Of a DNA stretch of 64,000 nt, positions 1 through 12,143 are shown piece by piece. The stretch comes from Mikania micrantha (taxonomy: Eukaryota > Streptophyta > Magnoliopsida > Asterales > Asteraceae), in contig CM018696.1 of the NCBI GenBank assembly GCA_009363875.1, forward strand, positions 15,519,975 to 15,583,974. Reading direction: 5' to 3'. Made by a program: the position numbers and the translations under genes. Below the pieces are notes generated by a model. The model did no database searches. It was not told the DNA's origin and worked only from the letters and a program-made list of their open reading frames with translations. Numbering within the stretch: position 1 is the first letter of the stretch; every line of letters begins with the position of its first letter.

Positions 1-425
1 GAACTTTGACTATTGGAATCTTGCTTTGCTTAAGTTGTTTGACCTCTCGGTCCATGATTTCTGCTGGTTCTTCAATGAATCGTAACTGTTCATCCACTTG
101 TATTTCTTCCAATGGTACAATCAATGTCTCATCAGAAAGACATTTCTTTAAGTTCGATACATGAAAGACATCATGAACTCCACTGAGTTCATCCGGTAGT
201 TTGAGTTGATACGCAACCGGACCAATCCTTTTCAGGATCTCAAAAGGTCCTACGTAACGTGGGCTAAGCTTCCCGCGCTTGCCGAATCGTATCACACCTT
301 TCCAAGGTGATACCTTTAGAAGAACTCGGTCTCCTACTTGAAATTCCAACGGCTTACGACGTTTGTCAGCATAACTCTTCTGTCGATCCCGAGCCGCTGC
401 CATACGGTTCCGGATTTGAACCAAT
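1..425 (-). pseudogene. Ty3/gypsy pol C-terminal fragment (integrase tail and chromodomain-like end)
   Basis: Reading the minus strand from about 425 down to 1 gives a continuous retroelement integrase C-terminus. Motifs in order are [56 protein letters not shown] and [15 protein letters not shown]. This is the post-catalytic part of a gypsy integrase running into the chromodomain-like tail of Del/Tekay-type chromoviruses. The fragment runs off the left window edge, so the rest of the tail and the 3' LTR would lie outside. Homology ends abruptly near 425, where a plus-strand unrelated coding trace begins. The family call is by motif recognition; the lineage is inferred. Confidence 0.85.
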
Positions 426-444
426 AATGAAGAATGATAGGCTT

Positions 445-702
445 CAAAATATTGTTGGATGTGATCAGCCATCCTCTGTTACTATTCGTAGACCAATTGG
501 AATAGGAAACAAAGGGTCTGGTAGTCATAAACGTTATAAGTCGTTTCGTGAGATATCTTCTTCATCGAAATCTATGTGGAAGAAACAGAGGTGTTGTCTT
601 ATATGTGGAAAGAGTCGGTATAATCAACGAAGCTGTAAGTTGAAAATAGATGGTGTTGTTTCTGATAATCAAGCTGGTATAACAGAAGATCGTGATAATT
701 GA
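445..702 (+). pseudogene. C-terminal fragment of a FAR1/MULE-transposase-like zinc-knuckle protein
   Basis: The plus-strand frame contains TIRRPIGIGNKGSGSHKRY, then KSFREISSSSKS, then CLICGKSRYNQRSCK, and ends at a TGA at 700-702. A basic 'RP-G-GSG-KR-KSF' linker followed by a C-x2-C-x4-H-x4-C knuckle is the usual tail of FAR1/FHY3-like proteins and the Mutator-like transposases they derive from. The histidine position of the knuckle reads Y here, so the metal site is probably lost. The SWIM and transposase domains are absent because the sequence becomes gypsy at about 425. This is a fragment, probably cut by the gypsy insertion. It could come from a host gene or an old MULE; the sequence cannot separate these. 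Confidence 0.55.
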
Positions 703-1534
703 CTAATACACATGACATAGTAGTTAATTCAATTATTTTTCATGGTCTTTTACTTTTCATTTGAATAATGTAATAAATAACAATGTTGTTCTTCTACATT
801 TCTTAGATATGTTATACTGTAATAGACATCAATAAAGCACACAAACGAGTACAAAACAATACTAACTGTGTACAAACCAATACAACCTAATTCAATCCAA
901 TGCAATTGTAACACCCACTTTATAATAGCTTTATTTAAAATACGTGCGGAAATATGGTCCCAGATTTTTCAAAATTTCGACATGACCCATTTTAAAACAT
1001 CTATTTCCTTACGAAATAAACCTGTTCAAAACCAACAATTTACACACTAGCAAACTATTACCGCCATCACTAATTCATGTCATAGTAACTAGTACTATTT
1101 GACAATAATACTATAGAAACCTCCGACTCGTTATAACTTATTTATCCACAGAAACCCAAAACGATATCACACCTATTATAAAATTTAAGTTTCACCAAAA
1201 CCATTTAGCAACGGGTCATGCGACATATTAGATAACCGATCCGAGACTTGTTCCGTTTCTTATTGCATTGGAGCTTTACCTACAAATCACACCCAACGAT
1301 TTAAATTAGCAAAACGCTAAGTAAGTAATCCGAGCCACCATATTTGTACAAAAGAATAGTTATCACCACCCACGTTAATTAATAATTGCCATCATTTTGT
1401 TTAAACTGATATTAGTCAGAGTCCACCATCTATCATATAGTAAGAGAAATCATCTTTTACATATCCACCATCTATAATATAATGAGGAAGAATATCCCTT
1501 ACATAGCCACCATAAAGATAATATATATAGATAT

Positions 1535-1690
1535 ATTTTACCACCATAAGTAAGGCATAAACCTTACCTTTTTTACCACCATAAGTAAGGTATAAACCTT
1601 ACATTTTTACCACCATAATCATATACCACCATAAGTAAGGTATAACCTTACATTTTATCACCCAATGTATATACCACCATGTTAGGGGTT
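1535..1690. repeat. Tandem repeat, ~33-40 bp 'accaccataagtaaggtat' units
   Basis: The unit 'accaccataagtaaggta' followed by 'taaaccttacattt' recurs about three to four times with variation between 1535 and 1690. Further loose 'CCACCATAT' units continue to about 1800. It lies inside the 907-3250 LTR-like tract. Confidence 0.6.
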
Positions 1691-1867
1691 TATCCCCTAC
1701 TCAACCACCATATATTTAATACACCATCATGTTAGATGTTTATCATTTATTTTACCACCATATATTAACAAATCACCATATATTTATATTCCACTGCATT
1801 AGATGTTTATCCTCTATTCAATCATCAATAAATAAAATACCACCATTTTTAGAGGTTTATCCTCTAT

Positions 1868-2019
1868 TTAACCGCCATATCTTTTATAAACTACTATGAA
1901 TCCACCATATATTTTATAAACTACTATGAATCCACCATATATTTTATAAACTGCTATGAATCCACCATATATTTTAAAAACTACTATGAATCCACCATAT
2001 ATTTTATAAACTACTATAT
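1868..2019. repeat. Tandem repeat, five ~30 bp units
   Basis: Five head-to-tail copies of a unit of the form ccaccatatattttataaac + tactatgaat, with a few substitutions (gctatg in copy 3, ttttaaaaac in copy 4). It is embedded in the LTR-like tract. Confidence 0.85.
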
Positions 2020-3281
2020 CCATACATTAAGCATGTTCAACCATTATTAAACCACCATAACAACTCTAACTCACCAACACATGACTCTGCATCGAATCAT
2101 GCTTACATCATTTATCATATAGTAATCCGGTTATATTACTTACCTCGACTAGAAGATGATCTTGCTCGATTATCTTCTTGATTAAAATCTTGATATCCTG
2201 TTAAACTCTCACGAGTCAATAACCTTCTGTTTCGAAATGTTTATATAAACATTTGCATGAATATATATACACACTCATATATGTCTGTGTGTGTATTTCA
2301 TATATTATACATATTCGACCCGTTTGAATTTGTTTAACATATTTATCATATTTTGTATGATTTCTCATACTGATCACCTTTCACCCAATCTTCAGGTTTC
2401 AATCTTTCTAGGATAATATTTATACTAATTTGATCAAATTAACCCATTTGAGCCATTTAGGTTAAACTCATATTAATCTCATCATATGAATTTTAAACAA
2501 CTATTAACAGTACAACACCTCAATTTCATCTCTATACATATTTTTAGATTTAGACAACAATCACCCCAAATGAGTCATTTTTCTCATCTCACTCTTATGA
2601 ACCCTAACTTGAGTTCTTTGCATAAATCATGATCCATACCACAGGATATGTTTAAAACATACCAAAACAACTATACACGAATTTAGGATCCCATAACTAC
2701 TCAAAACTCAACTCAATTTCACGTTTCTAGAACCCTAGTTCATAACCCACATCACATCCTTCTATGATGATTCAAGGATAAGAAATGTGATTACATCAAA
2801 ATGTTCACGACCTAGTCTCACGATCTAAGCTCGGAATCATGGATCGTTGTTCGGATCTTCCCCCTCTTCTCTTTTTCTTCTTTCTTCTTCTTTTCTTCCT
2901 TTCTTTCTTCTTTTTTCTTTTTTTTCTCTTCTGGCTTTTGTCGAATGACCCAACCCCCCCCCCCATCCCCCAAATTTGTTGTTTGCTCCACCGCCTCAAA
3001 CTTTGATCTTTGTTTTGTTATTATTATTATATTTTTTTCACTTATCCACACACATATAGATAGAATAGATATTTATATATACATTTTTTTTGCCTACGCC
3101 ATACACACACATCTATATTCTTATTATTATTATTTTTTAATTAATTGTCAACTACAACAATATATATCAACGCTGAAATTAATGAAACGATTCGGGTTGG
3201 GAATGTGATTGGATAAATGTAGAAGGTTTCACGGAACAAATTTCAAATACAATTGGTAGTGCAGGTCAATATTAATATTTT

Positions 3282-4560
3282 TAATGGATTTCCTTTCTAT
3301 TAATATTAGGGTCTTGGTGATGGAAAAAATTGCTCAATGGATTATATCTAAAAAAAATAAAAAGAAAACTTCGCTTCCTGTGTATTCAGGAAACTCAATT
3401 TGCTGACAGGTCAAAGATTTCCTCTCAAGCAAATTTGTGGATATATACATTTGGATTATGAATTTGTTAATGCTCGAGGAAGTTCCGAGGGTTTGCTGCC
3501 TATTTGGGATCCTGGCCTCTTATGCAAGCACAAAGTTATAAAGGGTGACACTTTCCTATTTGTGCATGGTTCAGCCATGGGTTTAAATGAGCCAATTAAT
3601 ATAGTTAATATATATGTGCCTCAGTATGTGCGCTCAAAATATTGTTATAGGAATTGTTAATTGATCTAATGAGCAACTTTGCAAGCATGCGGAATTTATT
3701 AGGTGACTTCAATGTAGTCCGTAATTTCTCCGAGAGATTAAATTCTCAATTTGATCATCGAGGAGAAATGAAATTTAATGATTTTATTTTCAGTACTGGA
3801 TTACACGAATATAGGATGCGGGAAGAAGTTCCCTTATATGTCATCCGATGGGAATAAATTTAGCAAAATTGATAGAATTCTTGTCTATGACAATTTTTTC
3901 AACAATGGCCTGACGCGGTACTATTTACACACCCTAGAAAATGGTATGATTATTATCAATTAACATTGTATACTATTTCGGTGGATTATGGCCCTGCTCC
4001 GATTAAATTTATTCATCGTGGTTAAATTTTCAAGGTATTGATGAACTGGTAACAAAAGTTGCTAATGGGTGGGTAGTTACTGGCAGGCCAGATGTAATAC
4101 TAATGGCAAAGCTAAAGAACATTAAGGATACATTGAAAGAATGTAATCATAACAGACATGAATTGGAGAATCCTTAGATCATTTCCCATATGGACGAATG
4201 TCTTCATTTTGAAACCTTGGCAGAATTGGGTTTTTTAACAAATCAAGATAAGGAATACTGATGGCTTGTAAGAATTATCTCACTATTTCATAACAAAAGA
4301 AGTTGATGGATAAGTAAAAGTCAAGGGTCTGGTGGGTTGTGGAAGGGGATGAAAATTCATCCATTTTCCATAGCATGATCCGATCTCATAATGCTTCAAA
4401 CATAGTTAATAGGATGATAATTGATGGTATCTGGTGTAGGCACCCCAAGTATTCTTAAAAGAAGTGCGCAACAATTTTTTAGGAATAAATTCAAGGAACC
4501 CATGAGACTAAGACCAAGAATTAACTTCCATGGAATTAAAAAATTATTAAACGGGGAGGA
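3282..4560 (+). pseudogene. LINE-1-type retrotransposon fragment: endonuclease and start of RT, decayed
   Basis: Across several frames the plus strand reads like the apurinic endonuclease domain of plant L1 LINEs: MDFLSINIR at about 3283, EFVNARGSSEGLL (from about 3460), GSAMGLNEPINIVNIYVPQ (3570-3640), a catalytic-type LLGDFNVVRNFSERLNSQFD (3697-3756), FNDFIFSTGLHE (3774) and SSDGNKFSKIDRILV (3843). It continues as the linker to RT (VEGDENSSIFHSMIRSHNA near 4335-4390). Many frameshifts and stops break it. It stops near 4560, before any RT catalytic motif, close to the gypsy leader that begins near 4620. It is an old non-functional copy. Confidence 0.8.
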
Positions 4561-4619
4561 ACTTTGGATAATGTTCTAATGTATCAAACGGAAGTTCACG
4601 AATTTACCATCTTATGTAT

Positions 4620-4797
4620 GTGTGAGTTTTCTAAGGATTTCCTCTAGGGAAGCAATGTATATAGCACGTAGTATATCACGTAGCACATAATCATACAATA
4701 ATAATATGAGATAACTCACATTTAGGTTAGCTTAGTTATAGTTTAGGTCACCATTTCTAATAACCTAAATCCTATAACTATGGCTCTGATACCAATC
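4620..4797 (-). mobile_element. 5' leader remnant and primer-binding site of a minus-strand gypsy element
   Basis: The sequence at 4781-4795 (tggctctgataccaa) is the complement of TTGGTATCAGAGCCA, the initiator-Met tRNA primer site used by plant gypsy elements. It abuts an LTR start at 4798. About 150 bases of leader lie to its left. No gag coding is recognisable before the LINE fragment ends near 4560, so the internal region of this element is lost. Confidence 0.75.
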
Positions 4798-5758
4798 TGC
4801 CGCACCCCAACCGACGGCGGAATACGTCGGGGTGCGATTGTGAATGCTCAAAATCTCATGGTTCTATGTTAAGGTTTCAATATTTAAAACATCCATATTA
4901 ATTTATTCAAACAACACATTCAATAACATGCAATAGTTCAAAACAAATCACAAATGAAATACTAAACAATGTTTTAATTAACTAAGTCCTATAAACCTAA
5001 TCTTTGTCTTAATCATATGTCTTCATCTTAACCTGTTACATATGCAAAATAAAAGGGTTAACTATTTGCATAGTTGGTGAGCAATTCAAAACAGTTTAAT
5101 ATAATACGTATAAAAAGATGCAAATCTATTAAACTATGTAGAACTAGATCTAAAGCATATGTAAGTTTCAAGTATCATGATTAAGCATAAAGCAAGAATC
5201 CACACAAGTGATATTACAAATATTTAATCAAAACTAGCTAGGTCTTTGATTTAAACAATGTAAATCATAATGCTTATCTTTATGTACAATTCACCTTTTT
5301 GACACAAGACATAAGTCACTGCGAAGAATGTAGCCACATTTTTAGGCTACTATGTACTAGTATATGTTTGGTGTATGAAACGTCTTCTAACCTAATTCCC
5401 AATTAGCATTTAGCACATAAGTTCACATAGCATCTAAATCATGTCTACTGAGCTTAAGAGTATGCATCATGTATATGCTTTTGACTCTATGAATATGTTT
5501 TGTATAAGACATATGTAATATCCCAAAAAGTTTACTAAATCTAAAAAGGGAGTAAGAATTAACTCACATTAATGGTGCTCGAGAAAATTAGTATAATGAA
5601 GAAGAATCAAGATCAATAGTTGTATCAAACTAGATGCCCTGAGGTTTGAACGTCTGTGGTCAGACGACAGCTAAAAGGAATAAGTATACGATCTGAATGT
5701 AATCTTGGTTCAACTTGGTTAAACAAATGCAACGAGGATGTAAAAGCATTATGCTAGG
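4798..5758 (-). repeat. LTR of minus-strand gypsy element ('H'), left part
   Basis: Begins TGCCGCACCCC directly next to the PBS, matching the '...GGGGTG-GACA' ends of neighbouring long LTRs apart from a substitution. It shares 'ccgacggcggaatacgtcg' with the start of the solo LTR at 5759, so both belong to one family. It is interrupted at 5758 by that solo LTR. Its continuation is presumed to be at 8585 and rightward; I could not find its outer end. Confidence 0.65.
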
Positions 5759-8467
5759 TGTCACCCCCCAAACGACGGCGGAATACGTCGAGGCGCGAGT
5801 TCGACCGTGCATTAGCTCATGGTGCTATTATAAAATTTAAATATTTAATGCATCATTATTACAAAACAAGTACAAAATTCAAAGAATTACAAACAAACAT
5901 TACATGAATTGTATATTCCAATTATTACAATTAAAATGTCTAAACATTGTTTTGACAATTAATTTAGGTCTCTAAACCTATCCTATGTCTTCATCCAAGC
6001 TTCCTTAGCATGTCACACATGTAAAATAGAGTCTGTCAACTATTTGCATAGTTGGTGAGTTCACAAACCAAGTTTAAATAATATGTATTAAAAGGATGCA
6101 AACTACAACCTAACTAGAATATGTATCATAAGCATAGCATACATACAAGTTTTAATAATAGAATAAATAAATGAATAACCATAGCTTGTGTCCAAAAAAA
6201 TATCCATACAAACTGTTATTTCAATTATGGCCATACTATAAATTAACATTTGTATTTCAACAAGTTTGCTAGGTGTACTTTTCACCTTTTTCACACAATG
6301 GCAAAAGCCAAAGCGAAGATGGTATCTAACACATTTTAGGCCACTAAGTACTAGCTTGTTTGATTGGCAACACACATAGAATCAACACATTGTATAAAGC
6401 ATAGCACCTAACACATAAAATTAACTAGGCCTAAGACATGCATCATAAAATGATCAAATGAAATAAATTTGAATAGGTACATTTTTAACATTCCAAAAAC
6501 AAAGAATGTAAAATGGAGTGTGAGGAAACTCACATGTTTGAATGTTTGCTAGTTCCATGGTCCTTCAATTGAAATTGAGGAAGCAAGACTATTCTAGTCA
6601 CCCTAAAGTTTGAGTAACAAATTTAACATCCTAAAGTTCAAAGTTCAAGACCCTAAAACTATGTCATTCTAATGGAAGTCCTAATTGAATATGTCTAAGT
6701 TTGAATGAATCAATTGGAGTATTTATTAAATAAATATTCTTATAATATTGATGAATAAATAAAATAGAATATAAAACATTCTTTTTATTTATTTTTCCCA
6801 ATATAATTGTATGAATAACTAGAATAATATTTTGATAATATCTAATAATATATTCTTATAATAAATAAAATAGAATATTGAATATTCTTTTTATTTATTA
6901 TTTTGTATTTGAATTTCTAAGAATAATATGTTAATCCCAATTCATTCCTTTTATAAATGTTTATTAAAAACATTTGTGTGTAAAACTTATGATTGTTTGG
7001 TTTAATAATTTAGGATAGTTATTTTATTTAAAAATCATTTTGAAACTTTGCAAATAAAATATAATTTATTTGAATAGTCATTTGATTCTAAATAACATTT
7101 TGTTTTCAAAATTGTATTTAGTATTAAAATAATTCTTATATTCTTAAAGTCAATTTAGATTACACCTTTTGAAAAATAATAATAATCTTTCTTAAAAACA
7201 AAACACATTTTTTAAGATTTTAGGATTTTAAAATACAAAATTATATGTTTTTGTAAATTTTGAAATGTTTATTATCATTATTTTCAAAATAATTTCTATG
7301 TTAAAAGAATTAATAAGATTAACACTTGATATTTACTAAATATGTATTTAGAAAGTTTTCAATATGTTTTATAATATTTTAAAACACATAACATGCTTTG
7401 TTATTCATAAAATATGTATTTAAATTAGTTTTATAAAAGAATTTAATTCAAAACCTTTTCAAAATTTAATAAAATTTAATAGGTTGTAAAAAATGAATTT
7501 TCAAATATTTTTGAAGTTAATTTTATAAAAAAATGGACTGGATGGTAGAAAGAAGCACAAAACCGGTTTCTAGTGCAGCCGTTAAGGCTTGGACTCGGGT
7601 CCCTGCACCCCAGCGCACGTGGTCTACCGCTTTGCTGGGCTGAGGAGGGTTTGCATATTTTCGATTTGAATTGACCTTATACCAATTAACAGATTCACCC
7701 TATTTCATACGAACCCTAGTTTTTTGGTCGATCGAATTGGAACGATTTACAGATTATAAGCCCTTGTAAGCATAAGGCTTTTATCCTTGAATGATTTAGA
7801 GTAGATTGGTGTATCATATTACCTGGTTCGAGTTCTCATGAGTGTAGTTTGAGTGAGACGAGGCTATATCGAGTTTCTTGAATTCCAATCATATTCCGAA
7901 GTGTTTGTGAATTGAATTTTTGTTTTCAGAAAGCTTTTTCAGGATCAAAGGAACGATATTCAATTGTTTAATTGGGTTTTTATACTGGTTCTAATCAAGT
8001 TCAAATCTCGTCAATTAGTCGGTATATTTGGTAACCAAATAACGCTTTTAAGGATTTATTTCGATTAATTGTTGATTGCAGTCAGTTAACGTGTTCCAAT
8101 CCTTGCCTCATCAGTCTCCGAATTAGTTGTTATCTCGCTGGAATGAGATGTGCTCTTATCGAGTTGAGATCGGGTCTGGATTAAGTCCGATGGGGCGAAC
8201 GAGTGAAAGAGGAAAAGAGATTTCAGGTATTTACATCTTCAGTCCTTCCCCTTTCTTTTTCTTTTCAATTTATTTTAAACTTCCCTTCTCTCACAAATCA
8301 GTTTTATATAATACCCTTTTAAGTCCCTCTAGTTTCTAAATTTATCATTTTATGTCAAAATGATTTTTAAAACTTTGGATCTTTATTTTCTAATTTTACA
8401 AACATTTATCCTAAGTTCGTTTCAATTTTTTTATAAAGTCTATTATATTAATGGAGATAAGGAATAA

Positions 8468-8501
<34 letters not shown>

Positions 8502-8584
8502 TCAAATATGGCTCCAACTTTGTATTATTAGAATTTGACGTGATTAACATAATTGAATTAGAAGCAAAAACCCTAGAGATTACA
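5759..8584 (-). repeat. Solo LTR 'I' of a gypsy element, 2,826 bp, minus orientation
   Basis: Starts TGTCACCCCCC (5759) and ends GATTACA (8584). It is flanked by the same 5 bp, ctagg, at 5754-5758 and 8585-8589. The matching TSD with no internal coding region indicates a solo LTR left after LTR-LTR recombination. Orientation is inferred from the cccc-rich left end, which on the minus strand is the usual LTR 3' terminus. It was inserted into the related LTR H. Confidence 0.88.
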
Positions 8585-8589
8585 CTAGG

Positions 8590-8952
8590 CATAGTTAAAT
8601 GAAAGGACATCATAGGCCGGACTCATTGGGCCTAACGAGCTTCTACATGGCTACACCAACTCTAAAGGCGTCCTAAACAAGGCTACATATACGATCCTAA
8701 TGCCCGAAAACTAAGAACCTAAGCTCAGCTACTTAGAATAATACATCAATAAATAAATGAATAATGAACAGAAGAAGGAAAAAGAAATATTCCTCAAAGA
8801 AGCTTTACAGAAGAGAAGATCTCGAAGGGCGGTGTAATCTTTAGGGTTTTTGTTATTTAAATTAAATTGTAATGGTGTCGTGTTTAAAAATAAAAGAAAG
8901 TTGATATGGTTTTGTTAACTCGATTCAAAAAGTTTAAACCATATACATACAT

Positions 8953-9006
<54 letters not shown>

Positions 9007-9510
9007 TCACGATATAGCTTTATCTTATATTAAAAATATATATAAGCTGTTCAAAATGAATTTTATTTAACTTAAATGATATATTTTCAAGATAAAATTT
9101 ATATACTTAAAAACTATAGTTTTAGTTTATATATGTATCATAAAACTTATTATATAAATATACAAATAAATTTATATCAAATTATTATTTAAAATAAACA
9201 TTAATAATACTAAAACTTTACATGATCTATTAATCTTAATAGTTTTATAAAAATCTTAAGAATTACTAAGATGTCTAAAGTTAAAAATCACAAAGAACTT
9301 GTATCTATTATAACTGTTATAAATTTATAGTATGGTTTTATATAAAAGGATAATACAAAGTAATTTAAGGGGTAATATTGTTAAATACTAAAAGTTTGAT
9401 TAGTGTTAATAAGTTTTTGGTCAAAAGATAACAAAATTCGAAATAAAAAAGACCAGAAATGTAAATATTATATTCTTCTTCCTGTACTTTCTACAGCCAC
9501 GTTAGAGACC
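8590..9510. other. Non-coding AT-rich stretch with microsatellites, likely rest of LTR H
   Basis: I see no coding sequence. There is an (ATAC)n-(AC)n-(AT)n compound microsatellite at about 8941-9006. The stretch lies between the TSD of solo LTR I and the TSD of the copia element and is presumed to be the continuation of LTR H. The boundary could not be placed. Confidence 0.5.
8941..9006. repeat. Compound microsatellite (ATAC)n (AC)n (AT)n
   Basis: About seven 'atac' units, then 'ac' and 'at' dinucleotide runs. Another (AT)n run is at about 8478-8501. Confidence 0.9.
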
Positions 9511-9675
9511 TTCATTGTAGATGCACTTAATGTCCCTAGTTTAATTTTGTATTAAACATCATGTATAGATTCAAATTATATTAATGGAAGTTGTCTTTAT
9601 ATATTGCTCGTAATGTTTATTATTGATTATATGATTGTTTGAAATGGTTCATTAATGTTTAAGTATCAATTCTGA

Positions 9676-9846
9676 CCATTCGGGCGAATGACTCTACGAA
9701 TGAAGTCATTCGGCCGAATGAACGCCCTAGCGAATGACATAGACGATCGAATGAGTCATTCGGCCGAATGACTCATTCGTCTGACATGTTCATTCGGCCT
9801 AGTCATTCGCCGAATGAGTTGTTTCGGCCACTCATTCGGCCGAATG
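9676..9846. repeat. Palindromic ATTCGGCCGAAT array in LTR U3
   Basis: About six copies of CATTCGG(C/G)CGAATGA and half-sites in ~170 bp, just upstream of the TATA box. The same cluster recurs in the 3' LTR, the leader (10314-10480) and the region before the third ORF (16625-16870, 17205-17440). Confidence 0.9.
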
Positions 9847-9855
9847 ACTACAGCA

Positions 9856-9863
9856 TATAAATA
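9856..9863 (+). promoter_or_regulatory. TATA box of the copia LTR promoter
   Basis: TATAAATA sits 10 bases after the last palindrome copy. A transcription start about 30 bp downstream would leave a ~260 bp R-U5. Confidence 0.7.
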
Positions 9864-10150
9864 CAAGTTCAAATCATTTTAACCCTAACTTTTCGGGGTC
9901 CTCATACTTCCAAGTGTACTCCAGTGTCAAACCCTTGAAGTTTTGAGCGATTCTTCACGTCCAACTTCGATTTTCAACCCGTGGTGATCGATTCTCACTC
10001 GCACGTTAATTCTACTCACTCGATTCACCACGGTTGCCGTTGATTTCGATTGGAAAACCCTGGAATAGGATTCCGCACTATCCCAGAGGCTGTCAAGCAG
10101 ATTTACCTTGGAACCGGGTTGTTTCCGAGCTTCTACGAGGTCCTACAAAG

Positions 10151-10162
10151 TGGTATCAGAGC
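10151..10162 (+). promoter_or_regulatory. Primer-binding site of the copia element
   Basis: TGGTATCAGAGC, three bases after the LTR end, is complementary to the 3' end of initiator Met-tRNA, the usual plant copia primer. Confidence 0.9.
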
Positions 10163-10309
10163 TTTGGCTCTTGATTCTGCTTGATTTCCACTCAAAATCA
10201 TCAGGTCTCAGTCTGTATTTTCGAAATCCACAAAACCCTGATTGCCTTAGCCAAAAAGTTACTGTTACATTCCAAATTCGGAGATTTTTGTGGTGTTTTT
10301 GTCCAAACT

Positions 10310-10480
10310 CCCCCTATTCGGGCGAAAGAACCTATTCGGCGAATGAAGGGTCGAATGAAGCTATTCGCCGAATGAGAGTTGAGAATGAAGCTATTCGGCG
10401 AATGACACTGGCGAATGGTGCTATTCGGCGAATGAGACTTATTCGGCCAAACTTATTCGGCCGCCATGCTCATTCGGCCG
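10310..10480. repeat. Palindromic ATTCGGCGAATG array in the copia leader
   Basis: About seven copies of CTATTCGGCGAATGA-like units lie between the PBS and gag. An open frame across them translates to a repetitive AIRRM peptide; I treat it as a by-product of the repeat. Confidence 0.85.
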
Positions 10481-10611
10481 ATCTGAGGGTTTTAGCAACT
10501 AAAATCGCAATAACTTTCGATTTAGACCAGATCTAAGTACCAAATTTGGTACAGAACACCATGATATGATTATGAACCAATTGGGATTTCAGATTCAATT
10601 CTGAACAAGGG

Positions 10612-12133
10612 GGCAAGATAAAGCATGTGTTGCTGAGATCCAGAAGATAGATGATCAACTTGAAGAGAGTACTGCTGAAGGAGCGCAGCTCAAGATAGAA
10701 GAAACATCTGGATCAGAGTCTGAAAGCTTGACTGATTCTGACACTCAATCTGATTCTGATGCTGATATTGAAGAATCTCCTACTCAATTTGCCTTGATGG
10801 TAAACTCATCTGCTACTCCTGCTGCAACTTCACAGTCTGATAAGGTATCTGATGATTGTTCATCTTCTTGTTCTATCTGTTTTAATTGTGTTGACCTTAA
10901 AAGAAAAGTCCTTTCCTATCAAAATCACAATGCTGCTTTGATCAATGATCTCAACCAGTGTATGGATGCTAACAAAGTTTTAAAAGCTAATGAAAAAGAT
11001 TTTCAAGCTAAAATTGAACTTTTAAATAGACAACTTCATGAGGCTGAGATTGCTGTTCTTAACAAGCAAGATGCTATAACTTCTTATCTCAATACCATTA
11101 ATGAGGTAAAGAAGAAGTTAGCAATAGTTGAGTGTGATTATAAACCCTAGGACAAAAGCTCAAGAGCTATGAGAGTGCATCTTATATCATTGAGCACATG
11201 ATCAGCAAAGGAGCTGATCATAAGGGTAAGGGAACAGTGAGTTATTAAAGATGTCCTCCACCAATCTTAAAGAGCTTTGTCAACTCACCAAATGACAAAG
11301 ATGTTAAAGATTTTCAAGTTATAAATCCGTTAGTAATTGATCCGATTGGGATGATTACTGATGAGGGTTCCTCTTTGTCAAAGGAATCTTCGGTGGATGG
11401 ACTTGTAGAGGATTGGGTTTCCAATTCTGAAGATGAATCTGATGATTCATCTGATTGTGGTATTGCTCAGAATCCAATCCCTGTTATCAAAAAGGGCGAC
11501 CCAATCTCATCCTCAAAAATTTATCAAGCCTTAGGTTTTCTGAAAGCTTCAAAAGAAAATGAAGCTTGTGTATCTAACAAGATTGACAATCTTGTTCCAA
11601 ATGGGAAAAAGGGTTTGGGTTTTAATCAGAACACGCCTAAAATAAATGTCTTCAAACCAAAAAGGCAATCTTTTTCTGAATTAAAACATTTCCAAAAAAA
11701 AGGAGAACCGGTTTGCTTTGAGTGTGGTGCACCTAGGCACTTTGTTAGATCTTGCCCACAGTTGATCAGACCAAAGATTGCACCACCCAGAAAACAAACT
11801 CATATTTTTGTTAAACCTGTCAAATCTGAATCCAAGTCAATTCAGGCAAAACTCAAACAACCAAATCAGGTTAAATCTTTGGACAATGGTAAAGGGAAAC
11901 TGGTGAACTTGAATGTTCCCAAGATGGTTAATGTTGATTAAGTTAAATCATCATCCATTTATCTGAAAAATTCTTTCAGTAAAAATGCAGTCTGGAAAGT
12001 AAAGACTGAGACTTCAGTTCCACCCACTTCAGACAAGGTTGTTTCAAATGGTAAATGGATCGATGTTTTGATACGAGACTCATTGGGTCAACCCAAGACT
12101 GTAAAGGCTTGGGTTCCCAAATTGAACTAATTG
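10612..12133 (+). pseudogene. gag of the copia element, N-terminally deleted and frameshifted
   Basis: The readable protein starts around 10612 in a Ser/Asp/Glu-rich linker and continues as a coiled-coil-like segment (NHNAALINDLNQCMDANKV). A one-base shift near 11143 moves it to the frame of LGQKLKSYESASYIIEHMI, followed by a TAA at 11247-11249. The downstream part holds a CCHC nucleocapsid knuckle, CFECGAPRHFVRSC (about 11719-11760), then a basic tail. A further stop is at 11939-11941. The capsid domain that should precede the linker is missing; the leader passes straight into the linker, suggesting an internal deletion. Gag would assemble the particle and package RNA. It is non-functional here. 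Confidence 0.8.
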
Positions 12134-12143
12134 TTTTATTTTT

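Larger units (their letters stand above)
907..3250 (-). repeat. LTR-like tract of an old gypsy-type element, probably minus orientation
   Basis: Starts at TGTAACACCC (907). On the minus strand this would be a typical '...GGGTGTTACA' LTR 3' end. The first ~150 bases share several short stretches with the LTR-like start at 49007 (ccagatttttcaa, tttaaaacat, caacaatttacac), so the two probably belong to related LTR families. No PBS or TSD was found and the right boundary is not determined. It holds two tandem-repeat blocks, a long pyrimidine tract (about 2860-2935) and a run of C (2951-2963). Translations of the pyrimidine tract are low-complexity and not considered genes. Confidence 0.45.
9516..10147 (+). 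repeat. 5' LTR of the copia element
   Basis: TGTAGATGCAC...GGTCCTACA, 632 bp. U3 (9676-9846) contains a cluster of the palindrome ATTCGGCCGAAT and variants, followed by a TATA box at 9856. Confidence 0.96.

Noticed and set aside
307..440. Plus-strand coding in the first part of the 307-702 frame
   Set aside because: 307-425 is antisense to the gypsy integrase tail; only the later part resembles a real protein.
2805..3051. Lys/Arg-rich minus-strand frames
   Set aside because: They translate a pyrimidine-rich low-complexity tract; no domain or start context.
10108..10536. 142-codon plus-strand frame with AIRRM repeats
   Set aside because: It starts inside the LTR and translates the ATTCGGCGAATG repeat array; no independent coding signal.
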